A stretch of 34,654 nucleotides of DNA from Burkholderiales bacterium (GCA_025925475.1 JAICLP010000004.1:1-34654), one strand, 5' to 3'. Positions 7,810-16,116 are shown, counted from the stretch's first letter. Program-made: numbers and translations. Notes: generated from the letters alone by a model not told the origin.

Positions 7810-8580
7810 ATGATCGACCGTTCTCCCCCGTCGTTTGCGCGACGTTTCTGGCCACTCGTCGCGTTCGGCTTCGCCGGCGTCGCGTCGTTGCCGCTCGCGA
7901 TGCTGCCCGCCTTGCGGGTCCTCGTGCGTAACGGTTACGCAGCGGGAATGTCCTTGGGCGAACTCGCCGCGCTGTCCCTGATCCAGCCGGCGCTGCTCTT
8001 GGTTGCGGGTGCTGCCGTCGGGGCGACGCTCGCGCCGGGGCTTGGCTTGACGTCGCATGTAGCGCGGGTGAACGTCCATGGCCGGTTCGTGAAGGAGCTG
8101 CCGCTTGCGATCGCCAGCGGCATGGCGATCGGCATCGCGATCGCCGGGCTCGACTTCGCGCTTTTCCAGCATACGGCGCTTGCGCGGCCGGCCTCCATGC
8201 GCGCGATCGCAGGCGGCCTGATCGGCGGCGTTCTCTACGGCGGACTCGCCGAGGAGATCATGATGCGCTGGGGCCTGATGTCGTTCGTCGCGTGGCTGGG
8301 CATGCGCTTGTTTGCGCGGAACGCTGCGACGTTGCCCGCATCGATCGGCGTCGCAGCGATCGTCATCGTCGCATTGCTTTTCGCGGCCGGCCATCTGCCG
8401 GCGGCCGCGATGACGGCGCCGCTCACCTCGAACGTCGTCGCGCGCACGCTGCTGCTGAACGCGGTCGCGGGGCTTCTGTTCGGCTGGCTGTTCTGGCGCC
8501 GCAGCCTGGAGTCGGCGATGGTCGCGCACGCGAGCGTGCACGTCGTGTTCGCCGTCGCGCAGACGCTCGGGTGGAGGTAA
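7810..8580 (+). CDS. CPBP-family intramembrane glutamic protease
   Basis: A 256-residue multi-spanning membrane protein of the CAAX-protease and bacteriocin-processing (Abi, PF02517) family. The defining motifs are present in order: Glu148-Glu149...Arg153 (AEEIMMRWGL), His195 in LLFAAGHLPAA, and the last membrane segment with His240 (VAHASVHVVF). Hydrophobic segments cover most of the chain. These residues form the intramembrane catalytic site. Start at ATG 7810, with only weak ribosome-binding sequence upstream. The gene is monocistronic, diverges from hemA and converges on recG, with a long inverted repeat between the stops. Bacterial members range from bacteriocin self-immunity to envelope protein processing, and nothing nearby indicates which applies. 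Confidence 0.88.
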   Translation: MIDRSPPSFARRFWPLVAFGFAGVASLPLAMLPALRVLVRNGYAAGMSLGELAALSLIQPALLLVAGAAVGATLAPGLGLTSHVARVNVHGRFVKELPLAIASGMAIGIAIAGLDFALFQHTALARPASMRAIAGGLIGGVLYGGLAEEIMMRWGLMSFVAWLGMRLFARNAATLPASIGVAAIVIVALLFAAGHLPAAAMTAPLTSNVVARTLLLNAVAGLLFGWLFWRRSLESAMVAHASVHVVFAVAQTLGWR

Positions 8581-8582
8581 AA

Positions 8583-8642
8583 CCTTAACGGGGTCGGAGA
8601 CGAATTTTCAAGTTCGAAAATTCGTCTCCGACCCCATCAAGG
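8583..8642. repeat. Family C long inverted repeat, copy 1 (REP-like, possible bidirectional terminator)
   Basis: Two perfect 20-base arms, GGGGTCGGAGACGAATTTTC (8590-8609) and its complement (8616-8635), enclose the loop AAGTTC. Outside the arms CCTTaA and its near complement TcAAGG extend the dyad imperfectly to 8583-8642. It fills the 63-base space between the stops of the CPBP gene and recG, so it could terminate both transcripts, though it lacks a long T-run. The GGGTC...GACCC arms recur at 24057-24126. Similar GGGTCxGAG palindromes are, to my knowledge, dispersed in proteobacteria and often linked to REP-associated tyrosine transposases. None is in this window. Confidence 0.9.
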
Positions 8643-8643
8643 T

Positions 8644-10818
8644 CTATGCCTTGATGAACGCCTGCTTGCCGCCGAGCCAGCGATCGAGGTGCTTCGCCGC
8701 AGCCGCAGGATCGCTTTGCAGCAGCGCATCGGCGGCATCGCGCGCCTGTTCGATCAGTGCGACGTCGCGCTCGAGATCGGCGAAACGCAGCAGCGGCATG
8801 CCCGACTGTCGCGCACCGAGGAATTCGCCGGGACCCCGGATCACGAGATCCTGACGCGCGATCTCGAAGCCATCGGTCGTCTCGTAGATCACCTTCAGGC
8901 GCTGCTTCGCGGTGTAGGTCAACGGCTCCTCGAACAGCAGCACGCAGGTGCTCTCCGCCGCGCCGCGACCGATGCGCCCGCGCAGCTGATGCAACTGCGC
9001 GAGGCCGAAGCGCTCCGCATGCTCGATGACCATGATCGACGCGTTCGGCACGTCGACGCCGACTTCGATCACCGTGGTCGCGACGAGAACCTGCAACTCG
9101 CCGCGCACGAACGCATCCATCGTCGCCGCCTTCTCGTCGGGCTTCATCCGGCCATGCAGCAAGCCGACTGCGATGCCGGATGCGGCGAACGCCTGCGTGA
9201 GCTCCGCGTGCAGCGCGACCGCGGTCTGCAGCTCGAGCTTTTCCGATTCCTCGATCAGCGGGCACACCCAGTACACCTGCCGGCCTTGACGTCCCCCCAC
9301 GGTTGCGCCTTGCGCCGCTGCGCTGTCCCCCGTGAGGGGAGAGTTCGCGCCTTGGGACGGCGCGGCGGCGCGCTCGCGGCACGCCTTGCCGACCCACTCG
9401 ATCATCTCGGCGCGCCGCTTCTGACTCACGAGACGGGTCGTCACCGGCGTGCGCCCGGGCGGCATCTCGTCGAGCATCGACACGTCGAGGTCGGCGTAAA
9501 ACGTCATCGCGAGCGTGCGCGGAATCGGCGTTGCGCTCATCATCAGTTGATGCGCTTCGGCGACGCCCTTGTCACGCAACGCGAGCCGCTGCGCGACGCC
9601 GAAGCGATGCTGCTCGTCGACGATCGCGAGACCGAGGCGCGGCATCGCGACACCTTCCTGAAACAGCGCGTGCGTGCCGATGGCGAAAGGCGCCTCGCCG
9701 CTCGCGAGCGCCTCGATCGCCTTGCGCCGCTTCTTCGCCGGCAGGGATCCCGAAAGCCACGCAATCTCGACGCCGACATCGGAGAGCCAACCGTGCAGCT
9801 TGCGCAGATGCTGCTCGGCGAGGATTTCGGTGGGCGCCATGAACGCGACCTGCTTGCCGCTTTCGATCGCCTGCAATGCGGCGAGCGCTGCGACGATCGT
9901 CTTGCCGGAGCCGACGTCGCCCTGCAGCAGGCGCTGCATCGGCATCGCGCGGCGAAGGTCGTGCGCGATCTCGCGCCACACGCGCTCCTGTGCGCGCGTC
10001 AGCTTGAACGGCACGCGCTCGAGCAGAGACTTCGTCAATGTGCCGTTGCCGCGCAGAACAGGCGCACGCCGCGACGCGCGCGCCTTGCGATGAGCCTTGA
10101 GCGACAGCTGTTGCGCGAGCAGCTCGTCGAACTTGAGCCGCGTCCACGCCGGATGCGTGCGCGCATCCAGCGCGCGCTGCGTGAGCGCGTTCAGGCGCGG
10201 TGGCGGCGCGTGCAGGAAGCGCACGGCGTCCGCGAACTTCCACAGGCCGCGCCGGCGAACCAGTTCGTCGGGAAGCGTTTCCTCCGTGCGCGCAACATCG
10301 GCGATAAGCGCGCGTGCCGTGAGTTTGCGCAACGCGTCCTGCGACAGGCCGGCCGTGGTGGGATAGACCGGCGTCAATTGCTCGGGCAGCGCCTCGTCGT
10401 CGGCGACGACCCTGAACTGCGGGTGCACGACCTCCGGACCGAAATAACCGGCGCGCACGTCGCCGAAGACGCGAACCCGCGCACCGGGCTTCAGCGACTT
10501 CTGATGGCTCGGGTAGAACGAGAAGAAGCGCAGCACCAGCGACGCGTCGCTGCGCTCGTCGCGAATCAGGCAGACGAACTGTCGCCGCGGCCGATACTGG
10601 ATCTCGGCGCTCTTGACGATGCCCTCGGTCTGCATCGTTTCGTCGACGCGAACATCGCGAAGCGGCACGATTCGCGTGTGGTCCTCGTAGCGAAGCGGCA
10701 GATGCAGGACGAGATCCTCGTCGCGCAGGACGCCGATCCGTGCGAGCTTGTCGGCGAGGGTATTGCGGGCAGCGACCGATTTGCGGCGCATCGACGCGAT
10801 GGCCGCGTCAGCAGGCAT
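8644..10818 (-). CDS. recG: ATP-dependent DNA helicase RecG
   Basis: Rewinds and regresses stalled replication forks and processes branched DNA during recombination. The protein is 724 residues from the ATG at 10818. ATG 10791 is also possible, and longer starts would overlap the divergent gene. An OB-fold wedge domain lies around residues 75-180. Walker A GDVGSGKT has its Lys at 306, the helicase box is DEQH 401-404, MSATPIPRTLAM is motif III, and GVDVPNASIMVIEHAERFG and QLRGRIGRG are motifs V-VI. Residues about 484-512, just before VYWVCPLIEESE, are an Ala/Gly/Ser-rich insertion absent from E. coli RecG, and a family B repeat encodes it in frame. The gene converges on the CPBP gene and shares the ridA neighbourhood typical of betaproteobacteria. 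Confidence 0.96.
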   Translation of the reverse strand: MPADAAIASMRRKSVAARNTLADKLARIGVLRDEDLVLHLPLRYEDHTRIVPLRDVRVDETMQTEGIVKSAEIQYRPRRQFVCLIRDERSDASLVLRFFSFYPSHQKSLKPGARVRVFGDVRAGYFGPEVVHPQFRVVADDEALPEQLTPVYPTTAGLSQDALRKLTARALIADVARTEETLPDELVRRRGLWKFADAVRFLHAPPPRLNALTQRALDARTHPAWTRLKFDELLAQQLSLKAHRKARASRRAPVLRGNGTLTKSLLERVPFKLTRAQERVWREIAHDLRRAMPMQRLLQGDVGSGKTIVAALAALQAIESGKQVAFMAPTEILAEQHLRKLHGWLSDVGVEIAWLSGSLPAKKRRKAIEALASGEAPFAIGTHALFQEGVAMPRLGLAIVDEQHRFGVAQRLALRDKGVAEAHQLMMSATPIPRTLAMTFYADLDVSMLDEMPPGRTPVTTRLVSQKRRAEMIEWVGKACRERAAAPSQGANSPLTGDSAAAQGATVGGRQGRQVYWVCPLIEESEKLELQTAVALHAELTQAFAASGIAVGLLHGRMKPDEKAATMDAFVRGELQVLVATTVIEVGVDVPNASIMVIEHAERFGLAQLHQLRGRIGRGAAESTCVLLFEEPLTYTAKQRLKVIYETTDGFEIARQDLVIRGPGEFLGARQSGMPLLRFADLERDVALIEQARDAADALLQSDPAAAAKHLDRWLGGKQAFIKA
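9288..9362. repeat. Family B repeat inserted in frame within recG
   Basis: On the minus strand this segment reads CCAAGGCGCGAAC, CCCCTCACGGGGG, ACAGCGCAGCGGCG and ACCGTGGGGGG. The same order of blocks (CCAAGG, CCCCTCxGGGGG, CAGCGxxGCG, GTGGGGG) occurs in the intergenic elements at 30875-30935 and 33298-33357. Here it is translated as part of RecG between the two helicase lobes. It keeps the frame and has no stop codon. Confidence 0.7.
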
Positions 10819-10853
10819 GTCGGAAGGACGACGCCTGCTCGGCTTTATGATCG

Positions 10854-11195
10854 ATGGCTGACATACCCCCGCTTTGTCAGCATGCAACACGTTACTTTCA
10901 TGAACGTACGTCTCGAGTCCAACCGTTTTTCGAGAGCAAATCCGCAAAGCATGGCAGGAACATCTCGGACGTCGAGGTGACGGACGTTTCCAAAGATGGA
11001 TTCTGGCTTCGCCTTGGCCGGGAGCGTTCGCGCGTCGCGTACGCGGACTTTCCCTGGTTTCGAGACGCGCCGCTCAGCAAGGTCCTCCATATTACGAGGC
11101 CGCATGCCGACTCGTTGCGCTGGCCGGATTTGGACGTCGATCTCGCGATCGAGCCGATTCGCCATCCCGAGCGGTTTCCCCTCGTTTACCGTTGA
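10854..11195 (+). CDS. DUF2442-domain small protein
   Basis: A 113-residue protein whose C-terminal 75 residues match the DUF2442 pattern: DVEVTDVSKDGFWLRL, AYADFPWFRDA, then LRWPDLDVDLAIEPI and a final HPERFPLV. Function of the family is unknown. Members are often encoded beside small DUF4160 proteins in toxin-antitoxin-like pairs, but no such partner is seen here. The only in-frame ATG is 10854, which gives about 35 residues before the domain, longer than usual (about 15). The N-terminal part is therefore doubtful. No clear ribosome-binding site. The gene diverges from recG with a 35-base gap and converges on ridA, interrupting the common ridA-recG pairing. Confidence 0.75.
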   Translation: MADIPPLCQHATRYFHERTSRVQPFFESKSAKHGRNISDVEVTDVSKDGFWLRLGRERSRVAYADFPWFRDAPLSKVLHITRPHADSLRWPDLDVDLAIEPIRHPERFPLVYR

Positions 11196-11207
11196 GGCGG
11201 ATACGTG

Positions 11208-11597
11208 TCAGGCACCCGGTAGGACAAGCACGGCCTCGACCTCGATCTTGACGCCGCGCGGGAGGGCGGCCACCTGATACGTCGCGCGCGCCGGAAAGGG
11301 TGCGTCGAAGTGCGCGGCCATGATCTCGTTCACCTTCGCGAACTCGCCGAGATCGGTAAGAAGGATCGTCAGCTTGACGATGTCGTTCAGCGTCGCGCCG
11401 GCGGCTTGCGCAACCGCGCGCAAGTTCGCGAACACCTGGCTGGCTTGTGCGTCGATGCCGCCGTCGACGACCTGCATCGTCTTCGGATCGAGCGGAATCT
11501 GGCCGGACATGTAGAGCGTATCGCCGACACGCACGGCCTGCGAATACGGCCCGATCGCGGCGGGCGCATCGGGGGTTTGAATGACTTGCTTGCCCAT
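11208..11597 (-). CDS. ridA: RidA family reactive enamine/imine deaminase
   Basis: Hydrolyses 2-aminoacrylate and related enamines/imines released by PLP enzymes to 2-keto acids and ammonia, protecting other enzymes from damage. The 129-residue length is standard. Visible are AIGPYSQAVRVGDTLYMSGQIPLDP, the mid-chain KLTILLTDLGEFAKVNEIM, and the C-terminal FPARATYQVAALPRGVKIEVEA with substrate-binding Arg104 and the following PxGxxxEVEA signature. ATG at 11597 is preceded by AGGAG at good spacing, which rules out the longer open frame. The cytoplasmic protein is expected to be a homotrimer. It sits next to recG and DUF2442, with tRNA-Ala starting divergently about 110 bases away. Confidence 0.95.
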   Translation of the reverse strand: MGKQVIQTPDAPAAIGPYSQAVRVGDTLYMSGQIPLDPKTMQVVDGGIDAQASQVFANLRAVAQAAGATLNDIVKLTILLTDLGEFAKVNEIMAAHFDAPFPARATYQVAALPRGVKIEVEAVLVLPGA

Positions 11598-11665
11598 TCG
11601 CTGCTCCTGTCGTTGCCTGCGCAAGTTTAGCAGGGGCACGGGAGCGACCGACCCCGCGTCACGGG

Positions 11666-11695
11666 TGCTTTCCGGCGGCACGCGTGAGCTATAAT
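11666..11695 (+). promoter_or_regulatory. Promoter of tRNA-Ala
   Basis: A perfect TATAAT (-10) at 11690-11695 lies 10 bases before the mature tRNA 5' end, so the primary transcript would carry only a leader of a few bases. The region 18 bases upstream reads TGCTTT, a poor -35 match. The GC-rich discriminator after the -10 box is typical of stringently controlled stable-RNA promoters. Confidence 0.75.
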
Positions 11696-11705
11696 GCGTG
11701 CTCGT

Positions 11706-11781
<76 letters not shown>

Positions 11782-11791
11782 CCTGCTCAGG

Positions 11792-11820
11792 GCCTCGAAC
11801 GATCGAGGCTCTTTTGTTTT
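11792..11820 (+). terminator. Intrinsic terminator of tRNA-Ala
   Basis: Perfect stem GCCTCG/CGAGGC with the six-base loop AACGAT, followed by TCTTTTGTTTT, starting 10 bases after the tRNA 3' end. This is a textbook Rho-independent terminator. The following 267 bases, to the ABC binding-protein gene at 12088, show no gene or RNA I can support and should hold the promoter of that operon. Confidence 0.9.
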
Positions 11821-12087
11821 GCGGGACCCGACCTTCGCGCATCGAGATTGCGACGTGGCAGCGTCCACCAGAGGACTACTGCACCGACGACGACGCCGAT
11901 GGCGTTGCCCAGGTTCACCATTGACGTTTCGGCGCCAGCGGCGAAGGGCGTGGTCGGCGCGATCTACACGGTTCACCCCGGCCTGCACTCCCGACGGACG
12001 GCGTGGCGCCGGTCCGCCGACATCGCATGGCACAATCCGTCGCCGATGAAGCTTGCAGTCCGATTTCAATCCAACGAGGAGGCTTGC

Positions 12088-12819
12088 ATGAATCGCACCC
12101 GCCGTACGCTGCTCGGCATCGTCACCGCGCTCGCTCTTTCATTCGCTGGCGCAAGTTCCGCGCAGGACGTGCTGCGCGTCGCCACCGACGCCACCTTCCC
12201 GCCCTTCGAATACACCGAGAACGGAAAGCGCACCGGCTTCGACATCGAGCTGATCGAAGCGATCGCGAAGGTGCTGAACCGCAAGGTCGAATGGACCGAC
12301 ATCGACTTCAAGGGACTGGTCCCCGGCCTCGTCGCGAAGCGCTTCGACGTCGCGGCTTCCGCGATCTACATCACCGACGAGCGGCGAAAGGTGGTCGATT
12401 TCACCGATTCCTACTATCCCGGCGGCCTCGTCATCATGACGAAGAAGGGCGACAACTCGATCAAGGGGCCGGATGATCTCAAGGGCAAGAAGGTCACCGT
12501 GCAGGTCGGCACCAAGTCGGTCAACTACCTGAAGGAGCACTACCCCGCGGCGCAACCGGTCGAGGTCGAGAAGAACCAGCAGATGTTCGAACTGGTCGAG
12601 ATCGGCCGGGCCGACGCCGCCGTCACCGGCAAGCCGGCCGCGAAGGTCTACGCGCGAACGAAAGGCACGCTGCAGGTCGTCGACAAGCCGCTCACCGTCG
12701 AGGAGTACGGCTACGCGCTGCGCAAGGACGAACCCGAGCTCACGAAGCAATTCAACGAGGCGCTGAAGAAGCTCAAGGCGGACGGCACCTACGACAAGCT
12801 GGTCGCCAAGTACCTGTAA
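12088..12819 (+). CDS. Polar amino acid ABC transporter, periplasmic binding protein
   Basis: A 243-residue family 3 solute-binding protein that captures an amino acid in the periplasm and delivers it to the permease encoded next. A Sec signal peptide covers residues 1-25 ([20 protein letters not shown], then QD). The mature protein starts [15 protein letters not shown], the family signature, with [12 protein letters not shown] and the ligand-contact stretch [23 protein letters not shown]. The ATG at 12088 has AGGAGG at ideal spacing, so the longer open frame upstream is not used. It is the first gene of a three-gene operon (binding protein, permease, ATPase). The ligand may be glutamine, glutamate, histidine or another polar amino acid and cannot be fixed from sequence. 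Confidence 0.95.
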   Translation: MNRTRRTLLGIVTALALSFAGASSAQDVLRVATDATFPPFEYTENGKRTGFDIELIEAIAKVLNRKVEWTDIDFKGLVPGLVAKRFDVAASAIYITDERRKVVDFTDSYYPGGLVIMTKKGDNSIKGPDDLKGKKVTVQVGTKSVNYLKEHYPAAQPVEVEKNQQMFELVEIGRADAAVTGKPAAKVYARTKGTLQVVDKPLTVEEYGYALRKDEPELTKQFNEALKKLKADGTYDKLVAKYL

Positions 12820-12842
12820 CCCGCGCGACCGGGAACGCACCG

Positions 12843-13511
12843 ATGGACTTCGACTTTGCACCTGTCCTGAACGGCTGGCGCGCGCTCATGCACGGCGCGC
12901 TCGTCACGGTCGAAGTCTCGTTCGGGGCGATCGCGCTCGGCTGCCTCGTCGGGCTCGTCATCGGGCTCGGGCGGCTCGACCCGCGCCGGCGTGGCATCTA
13001 TGCGCTGTGCTCGGCCTATCTCACCGTCGTCCGGGGAACGCCGCTCCTCGTGCAGCTCTTCATCTGGTTCTTCGGACTGCCGGTCTTCGGCATTCAGCTG
13101 CCTGCGTTCTTCTGCGGCATCGTCGGCATCGGGATGTACAGCGGCGCCTACGTTTCCGAGATCGTGCGCGGGGCGATCCAGTCGATCGACCGCGGACAGA
13201 TGGAGGCCGCGCGCTCGCTCGGCATGCCTTATCGCATGGCGATGCGCGCCATCGTCATTCCGCAGGCGGTGATCCGGATGATTCCGCCACTCGGCAACGA
13301 GTTCATCGCGGTGATCAAGAATTCGTCGCTGGTGTCGCTGCTGACGATCGCCGACGTGATGCACGAAGGGCAGAAGATCATCAGCGTGTCGTATCGGTCG
13401 CTCGAGGTCTACCTCGCCATCGCGCTCGTCTATTTCGCGCTCACCAACCTCACCGGGTTCGCGTTGCGCGTGGCCGAACGGCGTCTCGCGGTCGGCGGCC
13501 TCGTGCAATGA
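12843..13511 (+). CDS. Amino acid ABC transporter permease (HisM/GlnP family)
   Basis: A 222-residue inner-membrane permease of the polar amino acid family with about five membrane segments. It carries the ATPase-coupling EAA loop [34 protein letters not shown] in the cytoplasmic loop (residues about 120-155), quoted here only as its start, EAARSLGMP, and end, [27 protein letters not shown] is the conserved motif before it. Only one permease gene is present, so a homodimer is expected. Start ATG 12843, 23 bases after the binding-protein stop. The last four bases (ATGA) overlap the ATPase start, which implies translational coupling. Confidence 0.95.
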   Translation: MDFDFAPVLNGWRALMHGALVTVEVSFGAIALGCLVGLVIGLGRLDPRRRGIYALCSAYLTVVRGTPLLVQLFIWFFGLPVFGIQLPAFFCGIVGIGMYSGAYVSEIVRGAIQSIDRGQMEAARSLGMPYRMAMRAIVIPQAVIRMIPPLGNEFIAVIKNSSLVSLLTIADVMHEGQKIISVSYRSLEVYLAIALVYFALTNLTGFALRVAERRLAVGGLVQ

Positions 13512-14341
13512 ACGAGATTGGCACGGCCGCGGCGCCCATCATTCGCGCGCGCGGCCTCAAGAAGTCGTTCGGTGCGCTCGAGGTGCTGAAGGGCATCGAC
13601 TTCGACGTCTTGCCGTCGCAGGTCAGCGTCGTCATCGGGCCGAGCGGCTCGGGCAAGAGCACGCTGCTGCGCTGCTGCAACGGCCTCGAGGCTGCCGATG
13701 CGGGAAGCCTCGAGATTTGCGGCCGCATGCTGGTCGATCGTGGCCAACGCCTGCCCGAGAACGAGCTCAACGCGCTGCGCGCACACGTCGGCATGGTGTT
13801 CCAGTCGTTCAACCTGTTTCCGCATTTGACCGTGCTCGACAACATAGCGATTGCACCGCGCAAGCTGCGCGGACTGTCCGCGACGGAAGCGGACGCGTCG
13901 GCACGTCGGCTGCTCGACAAGGTCGGGCTCGCGAGCAAGGCCGCCGCGTATCCGTCGACGCTGTCAGGCGGGCAGAAACAGCGCGTCGCGATCGCGCGTG
14001 CGCTTGCGATGGAGCCGCAGGTGATGCTCTTCGACGAGCCGACGTCGGCGCTCGACCCCGAGCTCGTCGGCGAAGTCCTGCTGGTGATGAAGAACCTCGC
14101 GCGCGAAGGCATGACGATGATGATCGTCACGCACGAGATGGCCTTCGCGCGCGATGTTGCCGATGTGGTTTCGGTGATGGATCACGGTGTCGTGCTCGAA
14201 TCGGGACCGCCGATGCAGATCTTCGACGCGCCACGGCACGCCCGCACGCGCGAGTTCCTGCAGGCCGTCGTCACGCGCGGCGGGCCGCGAAGACACGAGC
14301 CGAAGTCCAAACCCGTGCCGCTTGCTTTCGACGATCATTGA
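13508..14341 (+). CDS. Amino acid ABC transporter ATP-binding protein (GlnQ/HisP family)
   Basis: A 277-residue cytoplasmic ATPase that powers the importer. Walker [11 protein letters not shown]-loop [13 protein letters not shown], signature [15 protein letters not shown], Walker [15 protein letters not shown] and the H-loop VTHEM are all intact, so it should hydrolyse ATP. The [12 protein letters not shown] segment is typical of the polar amino acid subgroup. The C terminus has an extra basic tail of about 20 residues ([13 protein letters not shown]). ATG at 13508 overlaps the permease stop. The operon ends here, 41 bases from the convergent ComA-like gene. Confidence 0.95.
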   Translation: MNEIGTAAAPIIRARGLKKSFGALEVLKGIDFDVLPSQVSVVIGPSGSGKSTLLRCCNGLEAADAGSLEICGRMLVDRGQRLPENELNALRAHVGMVFQSFNLFPHLTVLDNIAIAPRKLRGLSATEADASARRLLDKVGLASKAAAYPSTLSGGQKQRVAIARALAMEPQVMLFDEPTSALDPELVGEVLLVMKNLAREGMTMMIVTHEMAFARDVADVVSVMDHGVVLESGPPMQIFDAPRHARTREFLQAVVTRGGPRRHEPKSKPVPLAFDDH

Positions 14342-14382
14342 CGACCGATACTGGGTTGGCCGCGGGTTTCAGAAACCGTCGG

Positions 14383-15210
14383 TCAGGCCTGCTCTTTCGC
14401 GGCCGTTCGCGCCGACGGGCCAACAACCCCCAGCCCGACGCGCAGCGCTTCGGTTTCCATGATGTCGTTCGGCAAGACGTTCGCGATGTTGACGTCCGGG
14501 CCGAACTCGCGGACCAGGAATTTCTTCATGTCCTCGATCGCCGACAGCGTCACGCCCGAAATCCACGGGCCTGGCAACTCGATCAGCACCTTCGAGAAGT
14601 CGATCGCGCTGCTCAACTGCGCGATCAACGCGCGATTCGGCTCGCCGCGCTCCGTGAGCTCGGCCGCCTCGACGAGGACGAGCTCGCAACCGGCAGAGAA
14701 GCAGACATCGGCCTGCGCGATCAGAAGCGACGCACCTGTCTTCGCGTCCTTCGATCCCACTTCGCCGAAGACGGCGAGGCCGCAGTCGTGCGCCAGGCGA
14801 ATCTGCTCGCGCCGCTCCGCATCCGACAGCGGCACGCAGTTGTCCGATATCTCGATCGTCTCGAAGCCGACGCGACGCGCCTCCTCGAGAAAGCGCGGCA
14901 GCGCCTTCGTACCGTACGTCGCATAGACGTATTCCTGGAACTGGCCACCGAGGAACGCTCGCGCGCCGCGTTCCCGGTAAAGCGCGAGCTTGCGCCGCAA
15001 CGTGGCGCCGTCGTAGAGCCGCGACGTGCCGACGGCAATCTTCATCAGGTCGATGTAGCGTCCCGCGAGATCGAACAGGTCCTCCGCGTAGCGAAGCGGC
15101 AGGCCGAAGTCGGCGACCATCGTGAGACCCTTGCGCCGCGGCTTCTGCGTGCTGCGCGTGGCGGGCAGATCGACGAAAGAGAAGGGAACGTTCGAATCGG
15201 ATTCGGTCAT
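14383..15210 (-). CDS. Phosphosulfolactate synthase (ComA) family protein
   Basis: A 275-residue TIM-barrel protein related to ComA, which adds sulfite to phosphoenolpyruvate to give phosphosulfolactate in coenzyme M synthesis of methanogens, and to plant HSA32. Conserved stretches are RYIDLMKIAVGTSRLYDG, FLGGQFQEYVY (ComA-type GGxLFEYA), GFETIEISDNCVPL, VFGEVGSKD and the C-terminal VNIANVLPNDIMETEALRVGLG. ATG 15210 was preferred over an upstream TTG at 15249, since a possible promoter overlaps the latter. No other coenzyme M genes are nearby. The gene lies 102 bases downstream of the polyamine-type importer operon on the same strand. Bacterial members may have another substrate, so the exact reaction is open. 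Confidence 0.85.
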   Translation of the reverse strand: MTESDSNVPFSFVDLPATRSTQKPRRKGLTMVADFGLPLRYAEDLFDLAGRYIDLMKIAVGTSRLYDGATLRRKLALYRERGARAFLGGQFQEYVYATYGTKALPRFLEEARRVGFETIEISDNCVPLSDAERREQIRLAHDCGLAVFGEVGSKDAKTGASLLIAQADVCFSAGCELVLVEAAELTERGEPNRALIAQLSSAIDFSKVLIELPGPWISGVTLSAIEDMKKFLVREFGPDVNIANVLPNDIMETEALRVGLGVVGPSARTAAKEQA

Positions 15211-15248
15211 CGGGTTGTGACAATGGGTGGTGTCAAAAGGGTACGCCA

Positions 15249-15278
15249 ACGCTACCGGCTGCGCGTCTTTCGTGTCAA
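15249..15278 (-). promoter_or_regulatory. Possible promoter for the ComA-like gene
   Basis: On the minus strand a perfect TTGACA (15273-15278) is followed after 18 bases by TAGCGT (15249-15254), three of six matches to the -10 consensus. It lies in the 102-base gap after the permease stop. Nearer the start, TGACA and TGTCA form a short dyad (about 15217-15235) that could bind a regulator. This suggests the ComA-like gene can be expressed apart from the importer. Confidence 0.35.
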
Positions 15279-15312
15279 CGCCATCGAGAAGCTGGTGTCC
15301 GCCTCAAATCGA

Positions 15313-16116
15313 TCATCTCGCTCGCGTAATCCTCGCAATGCCCACCACGCGCTCGATCACCGCGACGAGAATCACGATCAGTGCGATCTGCACGGACGAC
15401 GCCGCGGCGATGACGAGCTGGCTGCCGGTGAACTGCAGGTAGCTGAAGATCTCGATCGGCAGCGTCGTCACGCCCGGGCCGGTGAGAAACAGCGCCGTGT
15501 TGAGCTCGCCGAACGAGACGATGAACGCGAAGAGCCAGCCGGACAAAACGCCGGGCCAGATCAGCGGCAGGGTCACGAGGAAGAGCGTCCGCAATGGGTC
15601 CGCGCCGAGGCTTTGTCCCGCTTCCTCGAGCGCGGGGTCGAGCGCTTGTGCACTGGCGAGTACCGTGCGAAATCCGTACGGCATCCCGACGATGCAATGC
15701 GCGAGCAAAAGTCCCGGAAACACCGGCATGCCGATCGTCTTGTAAAGCAACAGCAGCGCGACGCCAAGAATGAGCGTCGGGAATACGAGCGGCGCGAGGA
15801 ACAGCGACTGCAGCAGCGCCGCGATGGCGCCGTGGCGTCGCGCGAGAAACAACGCGGCGAGCGTGCCGAGGATGGTCGCGATCGTTGCGGAAGCGAGCGC
15901 GAGCTCGATGCTCAACACGAACGCGTCGCGCATCGTCTGCAAGCCGAAGAACTCGACGAACCAGCGGAGCGAGAAGCCGGGCGGCGGGAACTGGAAGTAG
16001 TCGTTCGGCGAAAACGCGGCGACGACGACGATCAGGATCGGAACGACGATCAGCGCGAACGCGATCGTGGTCGCGGTACCGCGCAGCATCGAACCTGCGG
16101 ACAGCGCAGCCTTCAT
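15313..16116 (-). CDS. Polyamine-type ABC transporter permease 2 (PotC-like)
   Basis: A 267-residue inner-membrane permease with six predicted membrane segments. The coupling loop is EEAGQSLGADPLRTLFLVTLPLIWPGV (residues about 165-190, starting EEAGQSLGA and ending LPLIWPGV), as in PotC/YdcV. It follows PotB-like permease 1 with a 4-base ATGA overlap (ATG at 16116). SPNDYFQFPPPGFSLRWF after the first membrane segment is the usual periplasmic segment of this family. Together the two permeases form the channel of an importer for a small solute, with polyamines, amino-sulfonates or opine-like compounds as candidates. No downstream gene overlaps, and the ComA-like gene follows after 102 bases. 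Confidence 0.94.
   Translation of the reverse strand: MKAALSAGSMLRGTATTIAFALIVVPILIVVVAAFSPNDYFQFPPPGFSLRWFVEFFGLQTMRDAFVLSIELALASATIATILGTLAALFLARRHGAIAALLQSLFLAPLVFPTLILGVALLLLYKTIGMPVFPGLLLAHCIVGMPYGFRTVLASAQALDPALEEAGQSLGADPLRTLFLVTLPLIWPGVLSGWLFAFIVSFGELNTALFLTGPGVTTLPIEIFSYLQFTGSQLVIAAASSVQIALIVILVAVIERVVGIARITRAR

Noticed and set aside
8689-10980. Long plus-strand open frame opposite recG
   Set aside because: Antisense to all conserved RecG motifs and dominated by Arg, Ala and Leu. No family resemblance.
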